A DNA stretch of 51,622 bases from Nitrospirota bacterium (lineage in GTDB: Bacteria; Nitrospirota; Thermodesulfovibrionia; Thermodesulfovibrionales; Dissulfurispiraceae). Under the pieces are notes generated by a model. The model ran no database searches, was not told the origin of the DNA, and worked only from the letters and a program-made list of their open reading frames with translations. The stretch spans positions 1 to 51,622 of the forward strand of contig JAJYVD010000015.1 in NCBI GenBank assembly GCA_021792185.1. Direction: 5' to 3'. The position numbers and the translations under genes are program-made. Shown in pieces: positions 24,287 to 34,015 of the stretch; the stretch's first letter is position 1; the number at the start of each line of letters is the position of its first letter.

Positions 24287-26184
24287 TGTGCGGCATAGCC
24301 GGATACATGGTCGGAAAGGGATCCGAAGATAAGATGCTTCTCGATGAGGCGTTGCGCCGGCTGCGCCATCGAGGGCCTGACGAAAAGGGCGTATGGAAAA
24401 ATAAAGGTGTAGGTCTTGGCCATGCCCGTCTCAGCATTATCGACCTCTCCAGCGGGCAGCAGCCTATGAAGAGCCCTGACGGCCGACATGTAATAATATT
24501 CAACGGCGAAATCTATAATTTTCTCGAGATAAAAGACAGGCTGATAAAAGAGGGGGAGGTCTTCTCTACCACCTCCGATACCGAAGTATTGCTTCGCCTT
24601 TTCGTGCGAGAAGGTTTCGAGCGATGTCTTGCCCAATTGCGCGGCATGTTCTCGTTCGCCGTATGGGATACAAGGGAACAGGTCTTGTTCCTTGCGCGCG
24701 ACCGCTTAGGCGTAAAACCGCTCGTATATGCGGAAATACCGCAGGGGTTCATCTTTGCATCCGAGACAGGCGCGCTCTTCTCCCTTTATCCCGACCTTCC
24801 GCGCAATCCGGATTATGCGGCTATAGACCACTATCTCACGTTTCAGTATATCCCATCTCCCCTTTCCGGCTTCACCTCCGTCCGTAAGCTGCAGCCGGCT
24901 CATGCAATGATAATAAGAAACGGACGTATTGAGCGGTTATGGCGTTATTGGGATATCGATCATAATAAGAAAAGCAGACTTTCCTTCGGCGAGGCATGCG
25001 AGGCATTGCGGGAAAAGTTCCTTGAGGCCACGCGCATACGCCTTATCAGCGATGTACCGCTCGGCGCATTTCTTTCCGGAGGGATAGATTCCAGCATCAC
25101 GGTTGCTGCAATGGCGCATCTGGGCGTAAATCCTTTAAAGACATTCGCCATCGGATTTGAGGATGACCAATTCAATGAGCTGCCCTATGCCGGAGCTATC
25201 GCACGCCATTTTGGGACCGACCACCATGAGATGATAGTACGGCCAGATGCGGTTTCAATACTGCCAAAACTGGTAGAGCATTTCGGAGAACCGCTTGCCG
25301 ATAATTCCGCCATACCTACTTTTTATGTTTCACAATTCGCGCGCACACAGGTCACAGTAGCCCTTACAGGGGACGGCGGCGACGAGGTGTTCGCAGGATA
25401 TAAGCGGTTTTACCATGCTCACCTCATTGACAAGCTCGAAAGATTACGGCTTCTTTCACTATGGCGTGAAATAAGGAGAGTAACCGCTAACATAGAGAAT
25501 ATCTTCCATCCGGAGAAAGGCCGTTCATCCTTTCCGGCAGGCCGTGCGGATGAAATGCTGACTATGAAGGGTATCGACCGTTATAAGCATCTGTTGGCGT
25601 TTTACACGGACACCGCGAAGGCGCAACTGCTCACCCCTGAGTTTCAGGCTCTTATCGGCAGATCGATCACCTCTGATTACCTCAGCGGACAATTCGAAAG
25701 GGCACGGCACTCCAAAGGCGTAAATCGTTACCTGTATTTAGATATGACCACATACCTTCCTGAAGACATTCTCTTTAAGGTCGATATCTGCAGCATGCTT
25801 AATTCACTTGAATGCCGCTCGCCGTTTCTGGATCACGTGCTTATAGAGTTTGTCGCTTCTCTTCCGGGTAATTACAAGCTCAAACCGCCGAAGGGGCATA
25901 AGCATTTACTTAAGGAAGCATTCAAGGATTGGTTGCCGGAGGGCTTTATGCGGCGAAATAAGATGGGTTTTTCTGCGCCTATGCCTGCATGGATAAAAAA
26001 GGATCTGTCATCCCTCTTACGCCGAAGGCTTCTGGAAGAAGGCAGCCTTGACAAGTGGATACGCCGGGATGTGGTTGAAAAATATTTGGACGATCATCTT
26101 GCCGGACGCGCATCCCATAGCAAACAATTGTGGCCGCTGCTCGTTCTGGCAGAATGGGTAAAACAGTATAAGGTAGTGCTATGA
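24286..26184 (+). CDS. asnB: Asparagine synthase-type glutamine amidotransferase (AsnB family)
   Basis: This protein of about 632 aa has an N-terminal class II glutaminase domain that begins at the catalytic Cys2 (MCGIAGYM), with RHRGPDEKG and GEIYNF. The synthetase domain has the ATP-pyrophosphatase loop LSGGIDSS (about 263-270), LTGDGGDEVFAGYKRF and the YLPEDILFKVDICSM segment. The frame is open 54 bases upstream, but ATG 24286 places the nucleophilic Cys at position 2 as required. Members in glycan clusters amidate uronic acids rather than aspartate, so the role here may be sugar carboxamide formation. It overlaps the flanking genes, indicating co-transcription. Confidence 0.93.
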   Translation: MCGIAGYMVGKGSEDKMLLDEALRRLRHRGPDEKGVWKNKGVGLGHARLSIIDLSSGQQPMKSPDGRHVIIFNGEIYNFLEIKDRLIKEGEVFSTTSDTEVLLRLFVREGFERCLAQLRGMFSFAVWDTREQVLFLARDRLGVKPLVYAEIPQGFIFASETGALFSLYPDLPRNPDYAAIDHYLTFQYIPSPLSGFTSVRKLQPAHAMIIRNGRIERLWRYWDIDHNKKSRLSFGEACEALREKFLEATRIRLISDVPLGAFLSGGIDSSITVAAMAHLGVNPLKTFAIGFEDDQFNELPYAGAIARHFGTDHHEMIVRPDAVSILPKLVEHFGEPLADNSAIPTFYVSQFARTQVTVALTGDGGDEVFAGYKRFYHAHLIDKLERLRLLSLWREIRRVTANIENIFHPEKGRSSFPAGRADEMLTMKGIDRYKHLLAFYTDTAKAQLLTPEFQALIGRSITSDYLSGQFERARHSKGVNRYLYLDMTTYLPEDILFKVDICSMLNSLECRSPFLDHVLIEFVASLPGNYKLKPPKGHKHLLKEAFKDWLPEGFMRRNKMGFSAPMPAWIKKDLSSLLRRRLLEEGSLDKWIRRDVVEKYLDDHLAGRASHSKQLWPLLVLAEWVKQYKVVL

Positions 26185-27419
26185 AAATACTATACCTGCA
26201 TCCTCATGCATGGACAGGGGAATATCCCATTTTAAAAAAATTGCGCGCCATGGGCCATGACATCTGCGTGCTCGAAGAAGATAAAAACAAAAAAAGCCGA
26301 ACATATCGCATTGCAAATTATTTTGACGAGCCCTCCGACGGCATTCCGACTTTCTGGTACAATCCCAAGAAGGGATGGGAAAAAATAATAACATGGCCAG
26401 TGGATCGTTTTTTTAAACATGCCTTTAACGGGCGTAATCTCGGTCACCGCATGTGGGTTATCCGGAAAGCGGTATGTTACTTTAAACCAGATGCAATAAT
26501 AAGTTCTGAAGGATTCGCTTACGCTATACCTGCATCTTTCCTTAAACGAATGGGATTGCTAAAAGTAGTCTCGATGGTCAGCTATATAGGAGGAGATATC
26601 CTTGACTGTCCGGAGGCTGCTGTTGGGAAGCGCCGCACTCCGTTAGTGTCTTGGCTCATCCGTCAGCCGATACAATCATCTGAGATACTAAGGGCCGTCT
26701 CCCCTATGGTTAAACAAGAACTGCTTAGTTTTAATGCCGATGCTAACAAGATTCATATCTGTCCCTCTCATCTCGCTATTGACGTTGAAACGCTTAAAAA
26801 TATTTTTTTTAGCAAAAAAAATATACGTTCAGCTATCAGACATCGCTATAAAATTCCTGAAGACTTCCCACTCATAGTCACATTAAGCAGCAATGAAAAA
26901 GGCAAGGGGCTTCATATTCTTGCGGAGGCTTGGCCGCTTGTGCTACAAAAAATTCCTGACTGCCGGTGGCTGTTATGCGGCCCCGCAACTCCGTGGATTG
27001 AACAAACTGCATTGCCAGTACTATATAGCCATCCTATAGAAAATACTGTGATTAGGACAGGCAGGCTCTCCGGAATCGAAGTGCTTCAGAGCCTTATTGC
27101 AGCAGATGTTAATGTTAATCCAAGTTTGTGCGAAAGCCTTAACATGGTCGTTGTAGAAGCGGCTGCCGTAGGGGTTCCGACCATTACCAGCGACGGCGCT
27201 GGAATCGCATCATGGGTAGAAGAATTCGAGGCAGGCAAGGTTGTGCCTGCCGGCAATGTCGCTGCGCTGGCAGATGCCATAATTGATTTTTTCCAAAATC
27301 CGCAGACCGGAATAACATGGGGCAAACATTGCGCCGCATTGTCCGAAAATTTTATAATGGATCGTATTGCAGAAAATCTTGTTGCGCTTTTAGACCGTCA
27401 CTGCCGCAATAATTCATAA
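26181..27419 (+). CDS. GT4-family glycosyltransferase
   Basis: This 412-aa GT-B enzyme opens MKILYLHPHAWTGEYPILKKL. The C-terminal domain has LIVTLSSNEKGKGLHILAEAWP, WLLCGPATPW and the donor site VNPSLCESLNMVVVEAAAVGVPTITSDGAGIASWV. Base composition is somewhat more A/T-rich than in the preceding genes. The start overlaps the asnB stop by 4 bases. The long N-terminal half (about 200 residues) is poorly conserved and would carry the acceptor site. Substrate unknown. Confidence 0.88.
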   Translation: MKILYLHPHAWTGEYPILKKLRAMGHDICVLEEDKNKKSRTYRIANYFDEPSDGIPTFWYNPKKGWEKIITWPVDRFFKHAFNGRNLGHRMWVIRKAVCYFKPDAIISSEGFAYAIPASFLKRMGLLKVVSMVSYIGGDILDCPEAAVGKRRTPLVSWLIRQPIQSSEILRAVSPMVKQELLSFNADANKIHICPSHLAIDVETLKNIFFSKKNIRSAIRHRYKIPEDFPLIVTLSSNEKGKGLHILAEAWPLVLQKIPDCRWLLCGPATPWIEQTALPVLYSHPIENTVIRTGRLSGIEVLQSLIAADVNVNPSLCESLNMVVVEAAAVGVPTITSDGAGIASWVEEFEAGKVVPAGNVAALADAIIDFFQNPQTGITWGKHCAALSENFIMDRIAENLVALLDRHCRNNS

Positions 27420-27445
27420 AAAGGGTTTTTATAAGGGGAGTCGCT

Positions 27446-29188
27446 TTGTCGATTATACTCGGTATGCAATCAGGTCATGAATCGTCGGTAGTACTGTTCA
27501 CTCGCGGAGAACTTTTTGCAGCTATCTCCGAAGAGCGGTTAACACGTATTAAAAACGACGGCGGGAGAATTCCGGACAATTCCATTGACAAGGTTTTGGA
27601 GATGGCCGGAATATCGAGGACAGACGTGCAGCGCATGGCGCTGCAGTATACTTTTTTCCCCGAGGAATATTTCGTGCGGGAAAACCTGTTTAAAGAAACA
27701 GAACGCAAACTGTCCAGGCTCCGCAAAAAGCTGAGGGGTAAAGAGCGTTCGCTTATGCATGCGGGTAATCTTCTTGAACGCCTGACAACGCGCGGGAAAC
27801 GTTTTGATGCCCATTTTTTAAAGCGTAAGATGCTTATTGGCGAAAAGTTCAGTCATCATGCAGATGTTGTATTTTATGACCACCATGATGCGCATGCATT
27901 GCCTGCGGCATATTATTCCGGATTTGACCGTGCAGCGGTTTTCACTATGGATGGAAATGGAGATTTTCATGTGCACCATACTTCTCATATTTACGAAAAC
28001 GGCAGGCTTCGCCGTCTTTACACCTCAAACAAACGGGGAACTTCAGCCGGCCTGTTTTACAGCCATATTACCAAGCTTTTAGGCTTCGCGCCGCTAAGAC
28101 ATGAAGGCAAGGTCGTCGGGCTGGCCGCCTATGGCGACCCGTCTGTTCTTTACGAAACCTTTTTGAGGGCACTGCGGCTATCTCCTGACTGCCGGACATT
28201 CGATTCCGACTTCGCAGGGCTTCCGGATGCCGAAACAGGGCGTTATCATTTTCTGAAAGAGGCAGCATACGGACACAGCCGGGAAGACATTTCTGCCGCT
28301 GCCCAGAAGGTTCTTGAGGATGCCGTGCTGGCTCTAATTCAAGTCTTTTTAGCCGAAAGCGGCATGAAAAAAATCGCTTTAAACGGCGGAGTATTTGCCA
28401 ATGTGAAACTTAATCAGCGCATTGCAGCGCTACCTGAAGTCGAAAATGTATTCATTTTTCCGCCTATGAGCGATACGGGAAACAGTATTGGAGCTGTGCT
28501 GCTGGATTTGATGAACCATGAACCGCAGGTGTTCGATGGCATGAGGCAGCCCCTCAGGTCCGTCTACTGGGGACCGGAGTACAGCGATGAGGAAATCGAA
28601 ACAGAACTCGTTAAATCCGGCTTGTCTTTCAGCCGAAAAAACGATGATGACTTACTCAATACTGCGGCCTGTGCTATACATTCCGGACGAGTGGTAGGCT
28701 GGTTTCAGGGCAGGATGGAATTCGGCCCCCGGGCATTAGGCAACCGGAGCATACTGGCACAGCCGACCGATGCAACTATCAATGATTGGCTCAATAAAAG
28801 GTTGGATCGCTCGGAATTTATGCCATTTGCTCCCAGCGTAATCGAAGACCATGCTGACGAAATTTTCGCCGGAGTGGAAAAGGCCCGTCACGCATCCGAG
28901 TTTATGACAATTACTTTCGATGTCAAGGCTGACTGGCGCAACCGCATACCTGCAGTGGTGCATGTGGACGGAACGGCGCGTCCCCAAATCGTAAGCAGGG
29001 AAACCAATCCGCTCTATTATAGACTAATCGAAAAATACCATGAAATGAGCGGAATACCGTTAGTCTTAAATACCAGTTTTAATGTGCACGAGGAACCGAT
29101 CGTCTGCGCACCGGAGGAGGCAATCAAGGCATTCGTTGAAAAACGGATCGAGTGTCTGGCGATAGGACACTTTTGGCTTGAGCATTGA
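27446..29188 (+). CDS. Carbamoyltransferase (NodU/CmcH family)
   Basis: This 580-aa O-carbamoyltransferase has an N-terminal Kae1/YrdC-like ATPase half with SIILGMQSGHESSVVLF, the metal/ATP histidines in FYDHHDAHALPAAYYSGF and MDGNGDFHVHH, and LNGGVFANVKLNQRI. The C-terminal carbamoyl-transfer half has GWFQGRMEFGPRALGNRSILAQP, EFMPFAPSV and PLVLNTSFNVHEEPIV. It uses carbamoyl phosphate and ATP to carbamoylate a hydroxyl, here probably on a cell-surface sugar. The start is TTG 27446 with an AAGGGGAG ribosome site ending 5 bases before it. It lies between a GT4 and a methyltransferase. Confidence 0.93.
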   Translation: MSIILGMQSGHESSVVLFTRGELFAAISEERLTRIKNDGGRIPDNSIDKVLEMAGISRTDVQRMALQYTFFPEEYFVRENLFKETERKLSRLRKKLRGKERSLMHAGNLLERLTTRGKRFDAHFLKRKMLIGEKFSHHADVVFYDHHDAHALPAAYYSGFDRAAVFTMDGNGDFHVHHTSHIYENGRLRRLYTSNKRGTSAGLFYSHITKLLGFAPLRHEGKVVGLAAYGDPSVLYETFLRALRLSPDCRTFDSDFAGLPDAETGRYHFLKEAAYGHSREDISAAAQKVLEDAVLALIQVFLAESGMKKIALNGGVFANVKLNQRIAALPEVENVFIFPPMSDTGNSIGAVLLDLMNHEPQVFDGMRQPLRSVYWGPEYSDEEIETELVKSGLSFSRKNDDDLLNTAACAIHSGRVVGWFQGRMEFGPRALGNRSILAQPTDATINDWLNKRLDRSEFMPFAPSVIEDHADEIFAGVEKARHASEFMTITFDVKADWRNRIPAVVHVDGTARPQIVSRETNPLYYRLIEKYHEMSGIPLVLNTSFNVHEEPIVCAPEEAIKAFVEKRIECLAIGHFWLEH

Positions 29189-29227
29189 ATTGTAGGAAGC
29201 CGGTTTTATGTCCGGAGAGAGGTAAAA

Positions 29228-29947
29228 ATGAAAGCATACGTGCCTGATGAAAATCTATACCCTGCAATATTAGAACTATTCGGACAACCACCGAATGGGA
29301 AAATATTGGATGCACCTTCAGGACAGGGAGCCTTTGCGCTGGAGCTTGTTAAAAGAGGGTATAATAATATATATTGCTCCGATATAAATAGCGACGATTT
29401 TAGACTTGACGCTGTAAAGTTCGTCCAACATGATGCACAAAATCCTTTACCCTTTCCTGATAATTATTTTGATTATATTTTCAGCGTTGAAGGGTTAGAG
29501 CATTTTGAAGCACCGTTTTTTTTTGTTAAGGAACTTTGCAGAGTATTAAAAACAAGCGGCCGAGTATATATTACAACCCCTAATACCTTTTCTGTGGATG
29601 CACGAATTAAATATCTATTATCCGGTTATTTCCCCCGTTTCAAAGCATTGATGTACAATCCATATAAAGTTATGGAGCAATCTGTCGATCAAGCTCACAT
29701 AAGCCCTATATATTTTTGGCAACTTAATTTTTTTCTTTCACAAGCAGGAGTTAAAATTACGAGGATATCTACAAATAATCTTTTATATAAACCTCAGTGG
29801 TACAAGAGGATAATAGAGAATCTAATTGCCAGTCTTATCCGTAATAACATAAAAAAACGTAATTTCCCTGATAAGGGAGCTTCCTCAGGAGCGGTGTTAT
29901 TCGGTGATTGTCTTATCGTAGAAGGAATAAAACAGGGATATATTTAA
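29228..29947 (+). CDS. Class I SAM-dependent methyltransferase
   Basis: This 239-aa methyltransferase has motif I ILDAPSGQGAFALELVKRGY (24-43), DINSDDF, QHDAQNPLPFPDNYFDYIFSVEGLEHF and LCRVLKTSGRVYITTPN. The following YLLSGYFPRFKALMYNPYK repeats the RRGYFPHFKPYK region of the methyltransferase at 18267, so they are paralogues, perhaps with related sugar substrates. The gene is clearly richer in A/T than the carbamoyltransferase before it, which may mean separate acquisition. A GGAGAGAGG ribosome site precedes ATG. Confidence 0.85.
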   Translation: MKAYVPDENLYPAILELFGQPPNGKILDAPSGQGAFALELVKRGYNNIYCSDINSDDFRLDAVKFVQHDAQNPLPFPDNYFDYIFSVEGLEHFEAPFFFVKELCRVLKTSGRVYITTPNTFSVDARIKYLLSGYFPRFKALMYNPYKVMEQSVDQAHISPIYFWQLNFFLSQAGVKITRISTNNLLYKPQWYKRIIENLIASLIRNNIKKRNFPDKGASSGAVLFGDCLIVEGIKQGYI

Positions 29948-29950
29948 GAT

Positions 29951-31090
29951 ATGCATATACTTTATGCCTTTCCGGAGCCGTTTCCCATCAACAGGGCACG
30001 TGGTGTGCAGGTTGCACATTCTGTGTGCGCCCTTGCGTCTCAGGGTGTTGCATTATATTTTGCGTATGTCCCGGCAGAAGCCGGTGATCCCTTTTCGTCA
30101 TACGGCATTAAAAAGCCCGGGACAGTAACACTGGTGCCGTTATCCAGAGGGTTTGGCTGGCCGCTTCACAAACTGCCGTTGCATTCAAATAAATTGTTTT
30201 TCTGCCGTCTGAGGAAATGGCTTAACCACGCTTATAAAAAGAGCCTTCTGCCCGACTGTATTATGGTCCGCCATATCAAACTTGCCTCCTTTTTATTGCA
30301 GAATTTTCCTGACATCCCTCTTTTATACGAAGCGCACGAGGTATTTGCAGAGGTGGCGCCGGAAAATAAACGAGCTAAGATATACGAGATTGAGCGCATG
30401 GTTTTGGAGAGAGCCGCCATTGTTACCGCTAATTCGTCAGGAACCGCGAAAAAAATCATGGAGAGATATCGCATCGATCGCGATATCTTCATTTTGCCGA
30501 ACGGCGTTGCGATGCCGGAGAGTCTGCCGGAAAAACCATGGACGGAATCACGCCTCCATGTGATTTACACGGGGAGTCTCTTTGAATGGAAAGGGGTGCA
30601 GTATCTTGTAGAGGCTGCAAGGTGGCTGCCGGGTTTTAGGATCACTATAATCGGCGGAGAACCACATCAAATCGAAAAACTCTGCAAATATGTTACTTCC
30701 GATGGCGCAGAAATAGTTTTCCGTGGTCATCTCCCTCATAAACAAACGATTGAACTTGTAAGCGGTTCATGCATTGCAGTGTTGCCTAACAGGAATGACG
30801 AAAACAGCGCCTTCACTTCTCCATTGAAGCTATTCGAATATATGGCATCGGGGTGTGCCGTTGTTGCCAGCGATATCCAATCCATACGCGAGATTGTGGA
30901 AGATAACGAGGCGATATGGTTTGAGCCGGCTAATCCGAAAGCGCTTGCTGCTGCAATAAAGAAGTTGGCCTCTGCGCCTCAGACTGCAAAACATATGGGA
31001 GAAAAATTGAGACGCAAGGCATATGATTATACATGGGAAGCTCGGGCTAAAAAGCAAATCAATATTATCAGAGAAGCCAATGTTTCATAA
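29951..31090 (+). CDS. GT4-family glycosyltransferase
   Basis: This 379-aa GT-B enzyme opens MHILYAFPEPFPINRARGVQVAHSVCAL. Its middle has YEAHEVFAEVAPENKRAKIYEIERMVLERA, then FILPNGVAMPE and LHVIYTGSLFEWKGVQYLVEAA. The donor site is LFEYMASGCAVVASDIQSIREIVEDNE, a variant in which the first EX7E glutamate sits in the FEYMAS block, as in many GT4 sugar transferases of O-antigen loci. It starts 3 bases after the methyltransferase stop and overlaps the ligase gene by 11 bases. Confidence 0.9.
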   Translation: MHILYAFPEPFPINRARGVQVAHSVCALASQGVALYFAYVPAEAGDPFSSYGIKKPGTVTLVPLSRGFGWPLHKLPLHSNKLFFCRLRKWLNHAYKKSLLPDCIMVRHIKLASFLLQNFPDIPLLYEAHEVFAEVAPENKRAKIYEIERMVLERAAIVTANSSGTAKKIMERYRIDRDIFILPNGVAMPESLPEKPWTESRLHVIYTGSLFEWKGVQYLVEAARWLPGFRITIIGGEPHQIEKLCKYVTSDGAEIVFRGHLPHKQTIELVSGSCIAVLPNRNDENSAFTSPLKLFEYMASGCAVVASDIQSIREIVEDNEAIWFEPANPKALAAAIKKLASAPQTAKHMGEKLRRKAYDYTWEARAKKQINIIREANVS

Positions 31091-32363
31091 ATTGTTAAAT
31101 AAATACGCATGGGATGCTCCGCAAAGCATTAAAAGGGATATCAATTATGTTATTTTTTTATTGTTTGCGGGTTATTTATGGATATTGCCGATTGCCCATA
31201 CAACAACGATACGGGAATCGCTTTTCTTCTCCCTGCTTTTTACCACCCTCTGGGCTGCATGGCGCAAGGGTCTTAAATTGACGCTGCCTCTGCTTACAGC
31301 ATGGCTTATTTACGGCGCAGTTGCCGGTGTCTCTTTATTTTATGCGCTCGATCCGGTATATTCATTGAAAGAAATTAAAAACGAAATCTTTTACAGCATG
31401 CTTGTCATGCTCATCGCTGCCTCATGGGTCAGAAATGAAAAGGCATTATCAAAAGTAATAGGGCTTTTGATAGCAGGAAACGTCTTTCTTGTCTGCATAG
31501 GGATAATTCAAGTAATTCACCTTCAACTTAGTTCTCCAGAAAAAATTGTAACAGCCCCTCTCGGCATAGGGGTCGGCAAGTTCAGCACTTATATAATTCT
31601 TGTGATACCGGTTATTATCGCTCAGGCAGTCCTGAGTCTTAAGCGTAATTCTTTTGCAGCCTTTTCCATGTTCCTGCTTCTTTGTGCCAATCTTATTTCT
31701 TTATACTTCACAATAAACCGAGCGGCCTGGCAGTCTCTCGTGATAGAATTCGTACTGATTTTCTTTTTACTATGGTATTGTCGTGTTTTACTATTCAGCC
31801 CCAAAATCCTTATCGGCATAGGTGTTATTCTATCTCTGTTAGCCATATTTTTTAGTTTCTCATCTGTAATACAGAGAAGCGCTCATATAAAAAATCCAAA
31901 CATTTCTATAAGCGGGAAAGTGTATCAGTCTTTATCGGACGACCCCCGTTTAGATTATTGGGGTGCGGCCATTAAAAACATAGCGGAGCGTCCCCTGTCG
32001 GGAGGCGGTTTCGGAAGAGAAACATTTAAAATGCTGAACGAAGTTTTCTATAAAACAAAATCGCACGGGTGGCATGCGCATAATATGTTCCTTAATAAAG
32101 GCGTGCAAATGGGCATCCCGGGAATTGTAGCTTTCTGTGTGCTCTTAGGAGCGGCATTACGCAAGATGTGGTTGATCATGAAAAACGGTTCTGCAAACGG
32201 CGCATCTGTAATATATGCCGTTGCCGGCATTGCGATGATCGCAGGCATGATTATTAAAAACCTCACGGATGATTTCTTCATCCGCGATCTGGGCTGGCTG
32301 TTCTGGCTTGTAACTGCAGCCATTATCGGCGCGTTCAGGAGAGGCGAACAATCAAGGCAGTAA
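31080..32363 (+). CDS. O-antigen ligase/polymerase (Wzy/WaaL family) membrane protein
   Basis: This integral membrane protein of about 427 aa has ten or more hydrophobic segments, starting at YVIFLLFAGYLWILPIA, and a large extracytoplasmic loop (about 270-330) containing DDPRLDYWGAAIKNIAERPLSGGGFG and SHGWHAHNMFLNKGVQMG. The Arg, the HNMFL-type His and the GxGFG stretch are hallmarks of the Wzy_C/WaaL fold. It would polymerise O-units or attach them to lipid A-core. The frame is open to 31023, but ATG 31080 gives the usual short cytoplasmic N terminus and has AGAGAAG upstream. No flippase gene is seen in the cluster. Confidence 0.88.
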   Translation: MFHKLLNKYAWDAPQSIKRDINYVIFLLFAGYLWILPIAHTTTIRESLFFSLLFTTLWAAWRKGLKLTLPLLTAWLIYGAVAGVSLFYALDPVYSLKEIKNEIFYSMLVMLIAASWVRNEKALSKVIGLLIAGNVFLVCIGIIQVIHLQLSSPEKIVTAPLGIGVGKFSTYIILVIPVIIAQAVLSLKRNSFAAFSMFLLLCANLISLYFTINRAAWQSLVIEFVLIFFLLWYCRVLLFSPKILIGIGVILSLLAIFFSFSSVIQRSAHIKNPNISISGKVYQSLSDDPRLDYWGAAIKNIAERPLSGGGFGRETFKMLNEVFYKTKSHGWHAHNMFLNKGVQMGIPGIVAFCVLLGAALRKMWLIMKNGSANGASVIYAVAGIAMIAGMIIKNLTDDFFIRDLGWLFWLVTAAIIGAFRRGEQSRQ

Positions 32364-32376
32364 CAGGGAAAATTCT

Positions 32377-32961
32377 ATGAAGCCTATGATGAGAAACCAT
32401 CAGATAATAGCGATAGAGCGTTTGCTGCTTGACCTGAAAAAAATGCGGCTAAATATACTCGAATGGGGCAGCGGAGGCAGCACCGTTTATTTTACCGATT
32501 TCCTCGACCGGAATAGGATTGATTATATATGGACGAGCATAGAGCATAATTATGAATGGTATACTAAAGTGTTCCATTCGCTGAAGGATAAAAAAAATGT
32601 TTCTGTTTATTTCTTTGACCTGAAGGATAAGGAATACGAATATATAAACTTTCCTTTGCAACTCGGCAATAAATTCGACTTTATTTTAGTAGACGGGAGA
32701 AAAAGAAAGGAATGCCTGATTAAAGCAAAAGAGCTTCTCGATAGCGACGGCATTGTTATGCTTCATGACGCACAGCGATCCCGCTATCACAGCGCTTTCA
32801 AATACTATCCAGATCCGAGGTTTATCGATCGCGAGCTGTGGCGGGGAACCCTCAAAAATATTTCAATTCACGCACGGATCGGCAATAAATTAAATTATTT
32901 CTATTTTCGTTTTGTAAATCTAATAAACAAAATGATGGATTATGCTTTTGCCAAAAAATAA
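32377..32961 (+). CDS. Class I methyltransferase-like protein
   Basis: This 194-aa protein has a Rossmann-type SAM loop ILEWGSGGSTVYFTDFL (22-38), WTSIEHNYEWYTKV (the acidic residue that would bind the ribose), FDFILVDGRKRKECLIKAKELLDSDGIVMLHDAQRS and a short C-terminal helix. It resembles small methyltransferases found in capsule and O-antigen loci. It has a possible AACAGGG ribosome site and is A/T-rich like the methyltransferase at 29228. Substrate unknown. Confidence 0.72.
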   Translation: MKPMMRNHQIIAIERLLLDLKKMRLNILEWGSGGSTVYFTDFLDRNRIDYIWTSIEHNYEWYTKVFHSLKDKKNVSVYFFDLKDKEYEYINFPLQLGNKFDFILVDGRKRKECLIKAKELLDSDGIVMLHDAQRSRYHSAFKYYPDPRFIDRELWRGTLKNISIHARIGNKLNYFYFRFVNLINKMMDYAFAKK

Positions 32962-32973
32962 TACAAAAGGCGC

Positions 32974-33999
32974 ATGCGGTTAATGAAAAAAATCCTTTTC
33001 ATCCGGCGTGACAATATAGGAGACCTTATCTGCACCACGCCGTCAATACATGCGGTGAGGGAACGATATCCCGATGCCAAGATCGGCATACTGGTGAACA
33101 CTTATAATGCTGACGCGGTAAGAAACAATCCGGATATAGACGAGATATATGTATACGAAAAGGCAAAGCATGTCCCCGATAAAAATAAGCTTTCCGTATG
33201 GTGGAGCAATTCTAAAGTCCTTTTAAAGATAAGAAAAGAGCGATACGATGTTGCGATCGGCTGCGGCTCATACTCTCCAAGGCTCGCAAGATATACCTAT
33301 ATGACAGGCGCGGCGGTAAGAATAGGCTATTTGCCGAAAAATGCCGACAAGTCCAAATCCTACAATATGCCCATATCAGACCCGGAAAAAACATTGCATG
33401 AAGTTGAAAGGACTTTTCATTTATTATCGCCGCTCGGTATAAATGGTATGCCGCGAGAAACGAGGATTTTTCCGGAAGATGATCTGAAACAGAAGGCCGA
33501 GAGTTTTCTGATGGCCGCGGATATTAAGGGGAATAACCCGGTCATCGCATTTCATATAAGCAGCAGGCGTCCTGAAAGCAGATGGCCTGCGGACAAGTTC
33601 ACGGAATTAGGAAACCTTATTGCCGAAAAACACCAGGCAAACATATTACTTTTATGGTCTCCGGGAAGCGAGAAAAATCCTTATCATCCAGGGGATGATG
33701 AAAAGGCTGAACGCATTATAAATTCGATGAAATCGAAGCCTATCGCTTGCAAGACCATTCAACTTAGAGAGCTTATTGCCATGCTGAGTATTGCGGATGT
33801 TGTTGTCTGCTGCGACGGAGGCGCTATGCATATCGCGGCGGCTTTGGGAAAACCTGTCGTTACTATCTGGGGATCTACGAATCCTGACAGATGGAGGCCG
33901 TGGGAGGCAAGGCATATCATTCTTCAAGATGAAAGCAGGAAGACTGAAAATGTAAGCGCTCAAGCCGCGTTAGACGCAGTGGAAAAACTTTTGGCCTAA
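32974..33999 (+). CDS. GT9-family heptosyltransferase-like glycosyltransferase
   Basis: This 341-aa GT9 enzyme has [38 protein letters not shown], then [29 protein letters not shown] and the donor site [34 protein letters not shown]. The [10 protein letters not shown] motif fits the family's DSxxxHxA signature. A start at 32974 or the next ATG at 32983 is possible; AAAAGG is 3 and 12 bases away respectively, so neither is clearly favoured. It closes the glycan cluster and is the third GT9 here. Confidence 0.9.
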   Translation: MRLMKKILFIRRDNIGDLICTTPSIHAVRERYPDAKIGILVNTYNADAVRNNPDIDEIYVYEKAKHVPDKNKLSVWWSNSKVLLKIRKERYDVAIGCGSYSPRLARYTYMTGAAVRIGYLPKNADKSKSYNMPISDPEKTLHEVERTFHLLSPLGINGMPRETRIFPEDDLKQKAESFLMAADIKGNNPVIAFHISSRRPESRWPADKFTELGNLIAEKHQANILLLWSPGSEKNPYHPGDDEKAERIINSMKSKPIACKTIQLRELIAMLSIADVVVCCDGGAMHIAAALGKPVVTIWGSTNPDRWRPWEARHIILQDESRKTENVSAQAALDAVEKLLA

Positions 34000-34015
34000 A
34001 TGTTACCTTATTTTC

